Part shown: in pieces, positions 6,626 to 13,912 of the stretch | Layout: each line of letters begins with the position of its first letter | Position numbering within the stretch: position 1 is the stretch's first letter | NCBI GenBank assembly: GCA_029882725.1 | Contig: JAOUKG010000009.1 | Span: forward strand, 1 to 14,222 | DNA: 14,222 nt | Direction of reading: 5' to 3' | From: Cyclobacteriaceae bacterium | GTDB lineage: Bacteria > Bacteroidota > Bacteroidia > Cytophagales > Cyclobacteriaceae | Position numbers and translations under genes: made by a program | Notes under the pieces: generated by a model | Databases searched by the model: none | The model's input: the letters and a program-made list of their open reading frames with translations, nothing else | Told to the model about the DNA's origin: nothing

Positions 6626-7795
6626 GTGAATTACAGTCCTTTTTTAGGGAAAACCTCCAATTATCCGGTAGATATTTCGGTTAAAAATGCTTTTGGCTGT
6701 CATTTTTATGATAATTCAGGTAAAAAATACACTGATTTAATCTCTGGAATTGGTGTGTCCTATGTGGGGCACGGCCATCCTTCGGTAATAGAAGCTGTAA
6801 AAAAACAGATCGATTCCCACATGCATGTAATGGTGTATGGTGAGTTCGATTATAATTCACAAAAACAACTTGCTCAAAAATTAATTTCACTTTTAGGTGA
6901 TCGTTTTGAGCAAATATTTTTCACAAATTCAGGGACCGAGGCCAATGAAGGGGCTATTAAATTAGCCAAAAGAGCAACAAAAAGGCCCAAAATAATATCC
7001 TTTACCGGGGCCTATCACGGAAGTACCCAGGGTTCCTTAAGTGTATCAGGCAATGAAAACAGAAAACGCAATTTCAGACCCCTTTTGCCTGGTATTGAGT
7101 TTTTGCCTTTCGGGGATATCGCCTCATTGAAAGCAATTGACCAAGATACAGCAGCAGTTATAATTGAACCCGTTCAAGGTGATGCCGGAGTACGTATTCC
7201 TGACCTTGAGTTTATGAAAGCCCTGAGGGAAGCCTGTACAAATACGGGTGCTGTTCTTATTTTCGATGAAATCCAAACAGGAATGGGAAGAACTGGTAAA
7301 TGGTTTTGTTTTCAACATTACAATACTATACCCGACATTATTACACTTGGAAAAAGTTTAGGGGGAGGATTACCGTTGGGAGGGTTTGCAACATCAAAAA
7401 AATTAATGGAAACCCTTACACACAACCCTCCTTTGGGACATATAACCACATTCGGAGGCAATCCCGTATGCTGTGCAGCAGGCCTTGCATCTATTTTAGT
7501 AGTCGAAAATGAAAACCTGATGGAACAGGTCGAAGAAAAAGGGAAACTATTTGAACGATTACTTAACCATAAAGAAATTAAAGGTTTCAGAAGAATTGGA
7601 TTGATGATGGCCATAGAGCTTGAAGACGCACAAAAAGTAGAAACTGCAGTTAAAAATTGTCTTGACCAAGGAGTACTTATTTATTGGTTTCTTTCTACGC
7701 CTAATGCCTTTAGAATTGCCCCTCCCCTCATTATTTCCAATAAAGAAATAAAAGAAAGTTGTGAGGTTATACTTAAGGTATTAAATACAATTTAA
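6626..7795 (+). CDS. Class III PLP-dependent aminotransferase (acetylornithine/ornithine aminotransferase-like)
   Basis: 389 aa, full length for a fold-type I, class III aminotransferase. Visible signatures are the phosphate-binding GTEANE at 103-108, the AYHGST region at 129-134, IIEPVQGDAG at 179-188, FDEIQTGMGRTG with Asp214 contacting the pyridine nitrogen at 213-224, the PLP-binding Lys243 in TLGKSLGGGLPLGG, and TTFGGNP at 274-280. Translation starts at a GTG (6626); a stop in the same frame at 6614-6616 leaves no earlier start, and the next Met is at residue 66, which would remove the conserved N-terminus. The reaction is transfer of an amino group, most often from an omega-amino group such as ornithine, N-acetylornithine or GABA, to 2-oxoglutarate. 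The substrate is not determined, and no arginine biosynthesis neighbours are present to support ArgD. It is convergent with oxyR, with only 16 bp between. Confidence 0.9.
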   Translation: MNYSPFLGKTSNYPVDISVKNAFGCHFYDNSGKKYTDLISGIGVSYVGHGHPSVIEAVKKQIDSHMHVMVYGEFDYNSQKQLAQKLISLLGDRFEQIFFTNSGTEANEGAIKLAKRATKRPKIISFTGAYHGSTQGSLSVSGNENRKRNFRPLLPGIEFLPFGDIASLKAIDQDTAAVIIEPVQGDAGVRIPDLEFMKALREACTNTGAVLIFDEIQTGMGRTGKWFCFQHYNTIPDIITLGKSLGGGLPLGGFATSKKLMETLTHNPPLGHITTFGGNPVCCAAGLASILVVENENLMEQVEEKGKLFERLLNHKEIKGFRRIGLMMAIELEDAQKVETAVKNCLDQGVLIYWFLSTPNAFRIAPPLIISNKEIKESCEVILKVLNTI

Positions 7796-7811
7796 CATCA
7801 TTATAATAAGC

Positions 7812-8747
7812 TTAACCAATTTCAATTTCCGGATCCATCACTTCTAACCCTTCAGACGACAACATCTTTTTAGGTATATTATTTTTAATGTATTCCATCA
7901 TTTTTAACACAAAACGTTCTTTAAAGCTACTTTTACTATATACAATACCAATTTCCCTCGCCTTTGGATAAATGGGAAGAGTTTGTTGAATCTGATGCTC
8001 ATCAAGACTCAAAGTAGTAAGCTCGGGCAATATTGTGAACCCCCCACGCGAATCAACAATGCGTATCAACGACTCAATGGAATTACTGTTATAATAAAAT
8101 GTCTTTTTATCATCTACACGTGAAATATCACAGAAGTTATTTATTTGATCCCGAATACAATTTCCTTCATTTAGCAACCATAGCTTACTATAATCAATAT
8201 CTTCAAGGTGGAGTTCTCCTCCTACAGTTAACTCTTCGGAAGTATAAAAATAAAACAATTCATAAAACAAGGGAATGGATTTTATTCCTTGAATATTAAT
8301 AGGTGTGGAAATTAACCCCGCATCGAGTTCTCCGGTACGAAGTGCATGAATTATATCATTTGTAATCATTTCATGAATCTCGAGTGTAAACAAAGGATGA
8401 TCTTTTTGAAGTTCATAAGCGAAAAGAGGAATTAAATACGGAGCCAATGTTGGAATAACCCCCAACTTAAGTTTACCATTAAAATTTTCACCCAAAACAG
8501 ATGTAAAGTTCAATAAGTTTTCAGCATGATTTACAATTTCTTCTGCCTTGGAAAGGAAGAGTATACCATCGGGGGTAGTTTCTACAGGTGATACTGATCT
8601 GTCAAACAAAACCAATCCTATAGTTTCTTCAAGCTTCCTTATTTGTAAACTTAAAGCTGGTTGGGAAATTGAAAGATGTTCGGCGGCCAATCGGAAATTC
8701 CTGTATTTTTCAACGGAAAGAGCGTATTTTAATTGTACTATAGTCAT
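7812..8747 (-). CDS. oxyR: LysR-type peroxide sensor OxyR
   Basis: 311 aa. The N-terminal winged HTH (residues 1-60) contains FRLAAEHLSISQPALSLQIRKLEE, the LysR signature. The effector domain holds the OxyR hallmark LLNEGNCIRDQINNFCD: Cys197 and Cys206 are nine residues apart, matching C199 and C208 of the E. coli protein, which form the regulatory disulfide when H2O2 is sensed. The following stretch (SIESLIRIVDSRGGFTILPE) also matches the family. It should be a transcription activator, or redox-switched repressor, of peroxide defence genes. It is transcribed away from an ankyrin-repeat gene across about 125 bp, an arrangement typical of LysR regulators and their targets. The start is the ATG at 8747. 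An ATAG-N7-CTAT element covers this start codon. Confidence 0.9.
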   Translation of the reverse strand: MTIVQLKYALSVEKYRNFRLAAEHLSISQPALSLQIRKLEETIGLVLFDRSVSPVETTPDGILFLSKAEEIVNHAENLLNFTSVLGENFNGKLKLGVIPTLAPYLIPLFAYELQKDHPLFTLEIHEMITNDIIHALRTGELDAGLISTPINIQGIKSIPLFYELFYFYTSEELTVGGELHLEDIDYSKLWLLNEGNCIRDQINNFCDISRVDDKKTFYYNSNSIESLIRIVDSRGGFTILPELTTLSLDEHQIQQTLPIYPKAREIGIVYSKSSFKERFVLKMMEYIKNNIPKKMLSSEGLEVMDPEIEIG

Positions 8748-8754
8748 AGGCTAT
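8740..8754. promoter_or_regulatory. Possible OxyR half-site (ATAG-N7-CTAT) over the oxyR start codon
   Basis: ATAG at 8740-8743 and CTAT at 8751-8754 are separated by seven bases. This is the dyad of one OxyR dimer in the published E. coli consensus and also a T-N11-A LysR box. It spans the oxyR ATG (8745-8747). The second dyad of a full tetramer site is not clear: a CTAT at 8771-8774 lies two bases away from the ideal phase. Autoregulation is possible but unproven. Confidence 0.35.
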
Positions 8755-8824
8755 TCTTATCATCACAATACTATAATATAATATACATATTACAGAATAT
8801 AAAAAAACATAAAATTATTTTCAG

Positions 8825-8854
8825 TAAATTTGAAAGGCTATTTTCATAAATTTG
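8825..8854 (+). promoter_or_regulatory. Two TAAATTTG -7 boxes ahead of the ankyrin-repeat gene
   Basis: TAAATTTG occurs at 8825-8832 and again at 8847-8854. Each is an exact match to the Bacteroidota -7 consensus TAnnTTTG. Neither has a TTG at the usual 19-20 bp upstream: for the second box the nearest TTG (8830-8832) is only 14 bp away. Poor -33 elements are common in activator-dependent promoters, which would fit control by the divergent oxyR product (inference). Confidence 0.4.
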
Positions 8855-8872
8855 AATTTTAAAAAATATTAT

Positions 8873-9331
8873 ATGGATATACACCAATTTGCAAGAAACG
8901 GTGAAGTAGAGAATCTTCTTAAATTAGTTAAAAACGATTCTTCACTCATAAACCTAAAAGATCAAAGAGGGTTTACTCCGCTTATTATGGCCACTTACAA
9001 TGAACAATTTGAGGCTGCCAAGTTGATTTTAGAATTAGGAGCCGAAATAAATGAACAAGATGATTCAGGAAATACTGCTTTAATGGGTGTATGCTTTAAA
9101 GGCTCAATTTCCATGGCAAAGCTCCTAATTGAAAACAATGCTGACATCAACAAACAAAACTTTAACGGGGCTACAGCACTGATTTTTGCAGCTACTTTCG
9201 GGCACAAGGAACTCATTACGCTACTATTGCAAAATGGAGCCATGAAAGATATTGCTGATAATAAAGGTAACACAGCGCTAATACAAGCCAAAATGCAGGG
9301 TGTTGATGAGATAATCGTTCTGTTAAGTTAG
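8873..9331 (+). CDS. Ankyrin-repeat protein divergent from oxyR
   Basis: 152 aa from the ATG at 8873; a TTG at 8852 is in frame but is part of a likely promoter box and is rejected as the start. After an N-terminal cap helix (MDIHQFARNGEVENLLKLV) come about four 33-residue ankyrin repeats: DQRGFTPLIMATYNEQFEAAKL, DDSGNTALMGVCFKGSISMAKL, NFNGATALIFAATFGHKELITL and DNKGNTALIQAKMQ. Each has the TPL/TAL turn and the G-A-x-I/D ending. It has no signal peptide, so it is either cytosolic or exported in another way. Small ankyrin proteins of this kind are found next to catalase genes; in Pseudomonas aeruginosa, AnkB is needed for full KatB activity. Here no catalase is adjacent, but the oxyR neighbour supports an oxidative-stress role. 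The partner protein is unknown. Confidence 0.9.
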   Translation: MDIHQFARNGEVENLLKLVKNDSSLINLKDQRGFTPLIMATYNEQFEAAKLILELGAEINEQDDSGNTALMGVCFKGSISMAKLLIENNADINKQNFNGATALIFAATFGHKELITLLLQNGAMKDIADNKGNTALIQAKMQGVDEIIVLLS

Positions 9332-9474
9332 TTTAATCGGAGGTTACTTATAAAACCATTTAACGAATAAATAAGTATTTTGATGGAATTTGTTTTTTAT
9401 CCTACCATTATAAGCACTAAATTTCATTATTAAAAACTTACACAAAAACCACATATTTTTTTAAATAAACCACT

Positions 9475-10224
9475 ATGACTAAACCTCAATTCAAATCCAA
9501 ACTGAAGATCATGGTTCTTCTGGTCGCTCTTTTTCAATTAATTCTTGTAGGTTTTGCATGGGCACAGCCTACCAAAAAACTTGAATTAGGAGCATTCCAT
9601 ACAATTTCTGTTAATTCAGACTTTAATGTGATAATAAGACAATCAAACAAACAAGAAGTAGAAGCCAAAGTTGATGCGGAAATTTGGCATTTATGCAATA
9701 TCTGGGTTGACAACGGTGTACTGCATGTAGACATGAAACCGGAACCCGCTGGAAAAAAATCCGTTTTGAATAAACTAGAAACGATCAAAGGATACCAAAT
9801 GGACTTATACGTTACCGTAGAAAGTTTAAAAAAGATCATTGCCAATGGGGATGGAAAGATTACATCTGAAAATTCAATAAATGCCACAAACTTTGAAATT
9901 GAAGTTAATGGCAACGGTAAAGTAGATATTGATGTAAAAGCAACAAATGTAAAAGCCGCTATTTATAGTGAAGGAGAACTTACAATGTCTGGTTATACTA
10001 CAGCATTAAACCTCTTGGCTGCCGGCGCAGGTAAATTCAATGGCATCAGCTTTGATGCAAAAACGGTTACTGCCGACGTACATGGTAGTGATACATCCTG
10101 TCAGGTAAGTGTTTCTCAAACCTTGAAAGTTACCTTAAATGGAGATGGTGAATTATTTTACAAAGGAAATCCTGGTGATGTAAAAAAATTCATTTATGGA
10201 AAAGGGAAAGTATTAAGCAGATAG
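9475..10224 (+). CDS. Secreted GIN-domain protein (DUF2807, putative adhesin head domain)
   Basis: 249 aa with a clear Sec signal: positive start (MTKPQFKSKLK), hydrophobic core (IMVLLVALFQLILVGFAWA), and probable cleavage at AWA-Q around residue 31. The mature part is a run of short beta strands with repeating G-N-G, G-D-G and G-E-L turns (ANGDGKIT, VNGNGKVDI, YSEGELTMSG, AGAGKFNG, VHGSDTS, NGDGELFYKG). This is the right-handed beta-helix-like pattern of the GIN/DUF2807 family, which is abundant in Bacteroidota. The family name suggests an adhesin head domain, but no function is established. The protein is about the usual length and has no C-terminal type IX sorting domain. It lies 143 bp after the ankyrin gene and is followed by a strong terminator, so it is the last gene of its unit. 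Confidence 0.85.
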   Translation: MTKPQFKSKLKIMVLLVALFQLILVGFAWAQPTKKLELGAFHTISVNSDFNVIIRQSNKQEVEAKVDAEIWHLCNIWVDNGVLHVDMKPEPAGKKSVLNKLETIKGYQMDLYVTVESLKKIIANGDGKITSENSINATNFEIEVNGNGKVDIDVKATNVKAAIYSEGELTMSGYTTALNLLAAGAGKFNGISFDAKTVTADVHGSDTSCQVSVSQTLKVTLNGDGELFYKGNPGDVKKFIYGKGKVLSR

Positions 10225-10243
10225 TTTTCAATTCATTAAAAGT

Positions 10244-10296
10244 AAAACCAATCTCTGGAAAAGTAAACCAGTTTTATTCCAGAGATTGGTTTTTTT
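10244..10296 (+). terminator. Intrinsic terminator after the GIN-domain gene
   Basis: A 17-bp perfect stem: the left arm 10244-10260 (AAAACCAATCTCTGGAA) pairs with the right arm 10277-10293 (TTCCAGAGATTGGTTTT), with a 16-nt loop and a run of Ts through 10296. It begins 20 bp after the stop codon. Because the left flank is A-rich it may also work weakly on the minus strand, but no minus-strand gene ends here. Confidence 0.9.
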
Positions 10297-10567
10297 ATAC
10301 CCTATTTTATAATAAATCAGGTTTGCAGAAAAAAGGGAAATTTTTCACAACAATGGGGAAATTTAAATACTATTGAATTAAAAATGCAATGAAAATATAT
10401 AGAACTCCCCAAAAAGCGAACATCAAATAAAACATTCCACTCCATTCCTACCAATTGCTTTTTATTTATATTTTATTGGAAAATATCACAAACTAATGTA
10501 GCTTTGAAATAGGCTTTAACTTAAACTACTTGAGTTTTTACTATTTTTTACTCAAAACATTACTATT
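10297..10567. other. AT-rich intergenic region upstream of the beta-barrel gene
   Basis: After the terminator about 270 bp remain with no coding sequence I can support. The only recognisable element is the promoter at 10476-10506, listed separately. No structured RNA or repeat was noticed. Confidence 0.5.
10476..10506 (+). promoter_or_regulatory. Bacteroidota-type promoter for the outer-membrane barrel gene
   Basis: TTG at 10476-10478 and TAGCTTTG at 10499-10506 are separated by 20 bp, an exact match to the Bacteroidota -33/-7 consensus (TTG, about 19-20 bp, TAnnTTTG). Transcription would begin near 10513, leaving a leader of about 55 nt before the GTG start. Confidence 0.55.
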
Positions 10568-11284
10568 GTGTCTGGAAAATATATACTTTTTTGCATTGCT
10601 TTATTAAGCTTTAATGGGGCCTTTGCACAATCATCATTTCGCAATTTAGGGTCGGGTATTGCTATTCAATTTGGCATTAATCCTAAGTCTGATTTTATTA
10701 CCTGGGATATAGAAAACACTAAATACAATGTCTTTCCAAGGACACGTTTTAATTTGGGCCCTACCTTTCAATTCAGAAGTTACGAAAAAGTTCAAATTGA
10801 ATTTTCCATACAATACGGACAATCGAATTATTACAATTTCCACAAAGGTGTGCCCTTATTGCAGGATATAAAAATAACAGAATGGAAGTTACCAATAGGA
10901 GCAAATTACAATGTTCCCTCCCCTGTTAAATTCCACTCATCCTTTGTATATCAATTTGGATTTTTAGCCAATTATCAAATCATTTCCCCTCAGGGAAAGA
11001 TTCAAAAAACAGAAAAATCCATTGTTCCTGCCATTTACGCAGGTGTAAGGCTTGCAAGTGAAATAAAATCATTTGGGAGATTTGAATACGGAGTAAGTTA
11101 CACAAGAAACTTTGGCTCGCCTTTTACTTTTGAAGTAATTCAAGATGATGCATTGCCGGCTCAAGTAACCGTAAATCAAAAAACAGGTCAAATCAATATC
11201 AATTTCATCTATTATATCACGCCCCGGGTTTTTAATTGGTCGGCCAATCGATATAAAATGGAAGGTTCAGAGGTTATTGATTAA
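10568..11284 (+). CDS. Secreted protein, probable outer-membrane beta-barrel
   Basis: 238 aa beginning at a GTG (10568). A stop in frame at 10517-10519, with no ATG between, makes the GTG the best start, and it directly precedes a Sec signal (MSGKYILFCIALLSFNGAFA-Q, cleaved near residue 21). The mature sequence alternates polar and aromatic or hydrophobic residues in short segments ending in aromatics (FQFRSYEKVQIEFSIQYG, FVYQFGFLANYQII, FEYGVSYTRNFG, INFIYYITPR). This is the pattern of a small 8-10-stranded outer-membrane barrel of the general PorT/OmpW-like size class. I do not recognise a specific family and make no functional claim. The 3' end overlaps the convergent DUF4920 gene by 11 bp, and no terminator separates them. 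Confidence 0.7.
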   Translation: MSGKYILFCIALLSFNGAFAQSSFRNLGSGIAIQFGINPKSDFITWDIENTKYNVFPRTRFNLGPTFQFRSYEKVQIEFSIQYGQSNYYNFHKGVPLLQDIKITEWKLPIGANYNVPSPVKFHSSFVYQFGFLANYQIISPQGKIQKTEKSIVPAIYAGVRLASEIKSFGRFEYGVSYTRNFGSPFTFEVIQDDALPAQVTVNQKTGQININFIYYITPRVFNWSANRYKMEGSEVID

Positions 11285-11768
11285 TTATTTCAACTCCATT
11301 AGCAATAAATTGAACTTCTTCTTTAGGTTCTGTTATTAAATCGATCTCTTCCTGTGATTTGCCTGCATCTTTTGCATAATGCTGAAGCTCTTCAACAGTT
11401 GTTGTTTTTATACTGGCAACTCCCTCAATAACAGCACTTTTATTTGCTGAATTTTTAGGTACAAAAAAACTATAATCCTTAAAGGTAATATGCATTTTGG
11501 AACCATCGGGTAGTTTTGCTTTCATCCAACACCCCTTATTTTGGCAAACATCGGTAATTTCAATTTCAAACTTCCCCTCAACTTTTTCATTCCCCACTAA
11601 ATTATCAAAAAGAGATGAAACTGACTCAGCTCCATTTTGAGAAATCATTTCCCCAAAAACAGAAACTTCAGCACTTACTACCTCTAGTTTACTATCCTTT
11701 TCTTTAGTGTTATTACATGAGAAAACAACAAACAACAATAATAAATATAATACAGAGCGACTCAACAT
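11274..11768 (-). CDS. DUF4920-type lipoprotein
   Basis: 164 aa. The N-terminus is a lipoprotein signal (MLSRSVLYLLLLFVVFSC) with the lipobox Cys at 18, followed by a polar linker. The central motif VCQNKGCWMK (C75, C80, W81) followed by a beta-rich stretch (HITFKDYSFFVPK) is characteristic of the DUF4920 family in Bacteroidota. The two cysteines could form a disulfide or bind a metal; the function is unknown. It lies 29 bp downstream of the moaC-moaB fusion on the same strand and may be the last gene of that operon, although such spacing does not exclude its own promoter. Its end overlaps the convergent barrel gene by 11 bp. Confidence 0.75.
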   Translation of the reverse strand: MLSRSVLYLLLLFVVFSCNNTKEKDSKLEVVSAEVSVFGEMISQNGAESVSSLFDNLVGNEKVEGKFEIEITDVCQNKGCWMKAKLPDGSKMHITFKDYSFFVPKNSANKSAVIEGVASIKTTTVEELQHYAKDAGKSQEEIDLITEPKEEVQFIANGVEIINQ

Positions 11769-11797
11769 GGGCTTTTTTTTAATAAAGATATTAACAA

Positions 11798-12697
11798 TTA
11801 AACATTTACAACATCAAATACAGGTAAAATGTAAGGAAAGAGTCCTTGTAAAGATTCTTCCATTCCAGAACTGCTTCCGGGTAGGGACAAAACTAAAGTA
11901 GAACCAATCATACCTGCTACACTTCTGGAAAACATGGCCCGTGATGTACGTTCCTGGCCATAACGCCTGATCATTTCCTCAATACCTGGAATTCGCCTAT
12001 CTAATAAAGGAACTACCGTTTCAGGAAGAAAATCTTTGGTAGTTAGCCCTGTTCCTCCCGAAGTTATTATCAACGAATCCTTTTCCGCTACCCTCTTATT
12101 AATATGCTCCTTGACTATTTCCTGATCATCTGAAATTACACAATTAAAAACCAGATCGATACCAAACTTATCGAGTTCGGCTTTTACATTGGCTGTAATT
12201 TTATCTTTTTTTGATCCATTAAAAATACTGTCTGAGGCCACAATCAAACTTGCGTTAATCCTTTTTGTCAACTTCTTTTTCAAACCAGACTTTCCTCCAG
12301 ACTTCATTAATAGTTTAATGTTATTAATCTCCACTCCTTTGTCTATTGGTTTGAGCATATCGTACAAAGTAAGTGCTACCACAGAAGCTCCGTGCATTGC
12401 TTCTACTTCTACACCTGTTTTATAAATTGTACTTACGGTTACCTGTATTATAATTTCCATACCCTTTACTTCGAATCCCACATGGGTAAACTCAACAGGT
12501 AAAGGGTGACAATCAGGAATCATGTCTGAAGTTCTTTTAACAGCAAATAAACCTGCTGTTTTGCTCATTTCAAATACATTTCCCTTAGGCACTCTGTTTT
12601 CCTTAATATCAGCTATTGTTTCTTCTCTACTTACGGTTACAATAGCTTGAGCAATTGCAGTTCTTAATGAGTTTTGTTTAAAGGTAATATCAACCAT
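11798..12697 (-). CDS. moaCB: Bifunctional molybdenum cofactor protein MoaC-MoaB fusion
   Basis: 299 aa with two domains. Residues 1 to about 145 are MoaC: start MVDI, DCHPLP at 62-67, KTGVEVEAMHG at 93-103, and LYDMLKPIDKG (111-121) with Asp113 and Lys116 in the catalytic region. MoaC, together with MoaA, makes cyclic pyranopterin monophosphate from GTP. Residues about 147-299 are a MoaB/MogA-like domain with SGGTG at 213-217 and PGSSSG at 273-278, the MPT-adenylation fold. The fusion removes the need for separate genes for these two steps; MoaA, MoaD/E and MoeA are not in the window. The ATG overlaps the upstream PNPOx-like gene by 8 bp, indicating translational coupling. The product could serve the molybdenum hydroxylase encoded at the left of the window. 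The start is at 12697. Confidence 0.92.
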   Translation of the reverse strand: MVDITFKQNSLRTAIAQAIVTVSREETIADIKENRVPKGNVFEMSKTAGLFAVKRTSDMIPDCHPLPVEFTHVGFEVKGMEIIIQVTVSTIYKTGVEVEAMHGASVVALTLYDMLKPIDKGVEINNIKLLMKSGGKSGLKKKLTKRINASLIVASDSIFNGSKKDKITANVKAELDKFGIDLVFNCVISDDQEIVKEHINKRVAEKDSLIITSGGTGLTTKDFLPETVVPLLDRRIPGIEEMIRRYGQERTSRAMFSRSVAGMIGSTLVLSLPGSSSGMEESLQGLFPYILPVFDVVNV

Positions 12698-13343
12698 TAT
12701 CCATTTTTTTTAATATACTTTGAGGTAGTTCATCTATAGAACTTGAACTATCCTTAATAGGTTCTCCAAACCCTACATACATAGGCAATATTCCAGACCA
12801 GACTTCCAGGTCCAAGTCTTTTTTATCATCGCCTGGAGGTCCAGTCCGGACCTTCGCTGAAGCTTCATCTATTTGAATTTTTAATACTGTTGTAGCTTTA
12901 AGTTCGATTTCATTGGGCAATCTGGCTTCGTTCCACCTCCCCTTCAATATTTGTTCAGAAATAATTTTGAGTGCCTCCATTTTCTCGTTTTTATCTGTTA
13001 CCAGACATGCTTTTCCATAAAGAACAACACTTCGATAATTCATAGAATGGTGGAAAAGTGACTTTGCCAGTACCAACCCATCAACATGAGTAACAGCCAA
13101 AGCTAAATCGGCTCCACTTTCCAGATGAAGCAGCATTCTACTTTTTGAAGATCCGTGTATATAAATTACATCTTCTTTTCTTCCGAAAGCAGTTGGAATA
13201 ATAAAAGGTTGGCCATCCATTACAAATGAAATATGGCAGAGAAATGTTTCATCAAAAATTTTGTTGATGTCTTCTCTGCCATATATTCCCCTTTCGGGTA
13301 TTCTTTTCACCCGAATCCGGTCAGAAACCTGACGCTTTTTCAT
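12690..13343 (-). CDS. Pyridoxamine 5'-phosphate oxidase-like flavin-binding protein (NimA/split-barrel family)
   Basis: 217 aa. The sequence follows the FMN-binding split-barrel layout: an N-terminal R-x-P-E-R-G-x-Y segment (KRIPERGIYGREDINKIFDE), beta strands (CHISFVMDGQPFIIPTAFGRKEDVIYIHG), SKSRMLLHLESGADLALAVTHVDGLVLAKSLFHHSMNYRSVVLYG, and a C-terminal helix-strand pair (ATTVLKIQIDEASAKVRTG). This matches the COG3467/NimA-like group of nucleotide-flavin binding proteins rather than true PdxH, which needs other PLP-contacting residues. The role is unclear; it could be a flavin reductase or nitroreductase. Its stop overlaps the start of moaCB by 8 bp, and it begins 2 bp after the gluconate dehydrogenase subunit 3-like gene, so it sits inside a tight operon. 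Confidence 0.8.
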   Translation of the reverse strand: MKKRQVSDRIRVKRIPERGIYGREDINKIFDETFLCHISFVMDGQPFIIPTAFGRKEDVIYIHGSSKSRMLLHLESGADLALAVTHVDGLVLAKSLFHHSMNYRSVVLYGKACLVTDKNEKMEALKIISEQILKGRWNEARLPNEIELKATTVLKIQIDEASAKVRTGPPGDDKKDLDLEVWSGILPMYVGFGEPIKDSSSSIDELPQSILKKMDNG

Positions 13344-13345
13344 AA

Positions 13346-13900
13346 TTATTCAGCCCAAAGGGGTTGATTGGGTTCCAAATCGGCACAACCATCGTATCTA
13401 CCAGGTATCGCTACATGGTTTAGAACCTTTGTACAAACTTCTTCTGTTCTAAAATAACAAGTTAGTGTTTGTCCTTTTATAAGGTTATAAAACTGACCTT
13501 TTTTCTCTTGCCCCTCTTCATCATCAACAAACTGAAGCATCAATTCATTTTGATCTTCAATTTCCAATTCATGATAATCAGAACCTTTAACAGACTGAGC
13601 CAGATCGTTAAGTCTGTCAACGGCACTTAGAAATGCAGTTTTCCTTTTCTCAGAAAAGATCTGAGCTACCTGCTCATCAATCAGTCCGTGAGTGTTTACG
13701 TCTGTTGCTGAAGGAGCCGCAGAACGAGGAATCAGTACATCAAGTGCCGACTGTAAAACCTGGCCTTGTGTATCATTAAATGCAACAGCAGTCCATTTTG
13801 GCTTATCTGAAGAACAACTTGTATTTAAAATCAATCCTGGCACCGTACCCAATAAAGTAAATATAGCGGCAGAACCTTTTAGTGCATCTCTTCTTTTCAT
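13346..13900 (-). CDS. Tat-exported gluconate 2-dehydrogenase subunit 3-like protein
   Basis: 184 aa. It starts with a twin-arginine signal (MKRRDALKGSAA), a hydrophobic stretch, and a Cys at residue 29 (LILNTSC), so it may also be lipid-anchored. The body (LQSALDVLIPRSAAPSATDVNTHGLIDEQVAQIF, then AFLSAVDRLNDLAQ, then the C-terminal TCYFRTEEVCTKVLNHVAIPGRYDGC) matches the small subunit 3 of membrane-bound gluconate 2-dehydrogenase-type complexes. That subunit accompanies a GMC flavoprotein and helps it to be exported or assembled. Here the GMC gene ends 12 bp upstream on the same strand, which strongly supports the pairing. The cytochrome c subunit of classical complexes is not visible. The substrate of the pair is unknown; it need not be gluconate. 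Confidence 0.88.
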   Translation of the reverse strand: MKRRDALKGSAAIFTLLGTVPGLILNTSCSSDKPKWTAVAFNDTQGQVLQSALDVLIPRSAAPSATDVNTHGLIDEQVAQIFSEKRKTAFLSAVDRLNDLAQSVKGSDYHELEIEDQNELMLQFVDDEEGQEKKGQFYNLIKGQTLTCYFRTEEVCTKVLNHVAIPGRYDGCADLEPNQPLWAE

Positions 13901-13912
13901 AATGTAATCAAA

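Noticed and set aside
7318..7614. Minus-strand open frame of 98 codons inside the aminotransferase
   Set aside because: Antisense to strongly conserved PLP-enzyme motifs and without any recognisable domain.
8852..8872. TTG start for the ankyrin-repeat protein
   Set aside because: The TTG is part of a TAAATTTG promoter-like box, and the ATG at 8873 begins the natural cap helix.
8995..9291. Minus-strand open frame of 98 codons
   Set aside because: Antisense to the ankyrin repeats. Its length follows from the repeat-biased codon pattern and it shows no family features.
10646..10843. Minus-strand open frame within the beta-barrel gene
   Set aside because: The sense frame has a signal peptide and barrel pattern with a good upstream promoter; the antisense frame has none.
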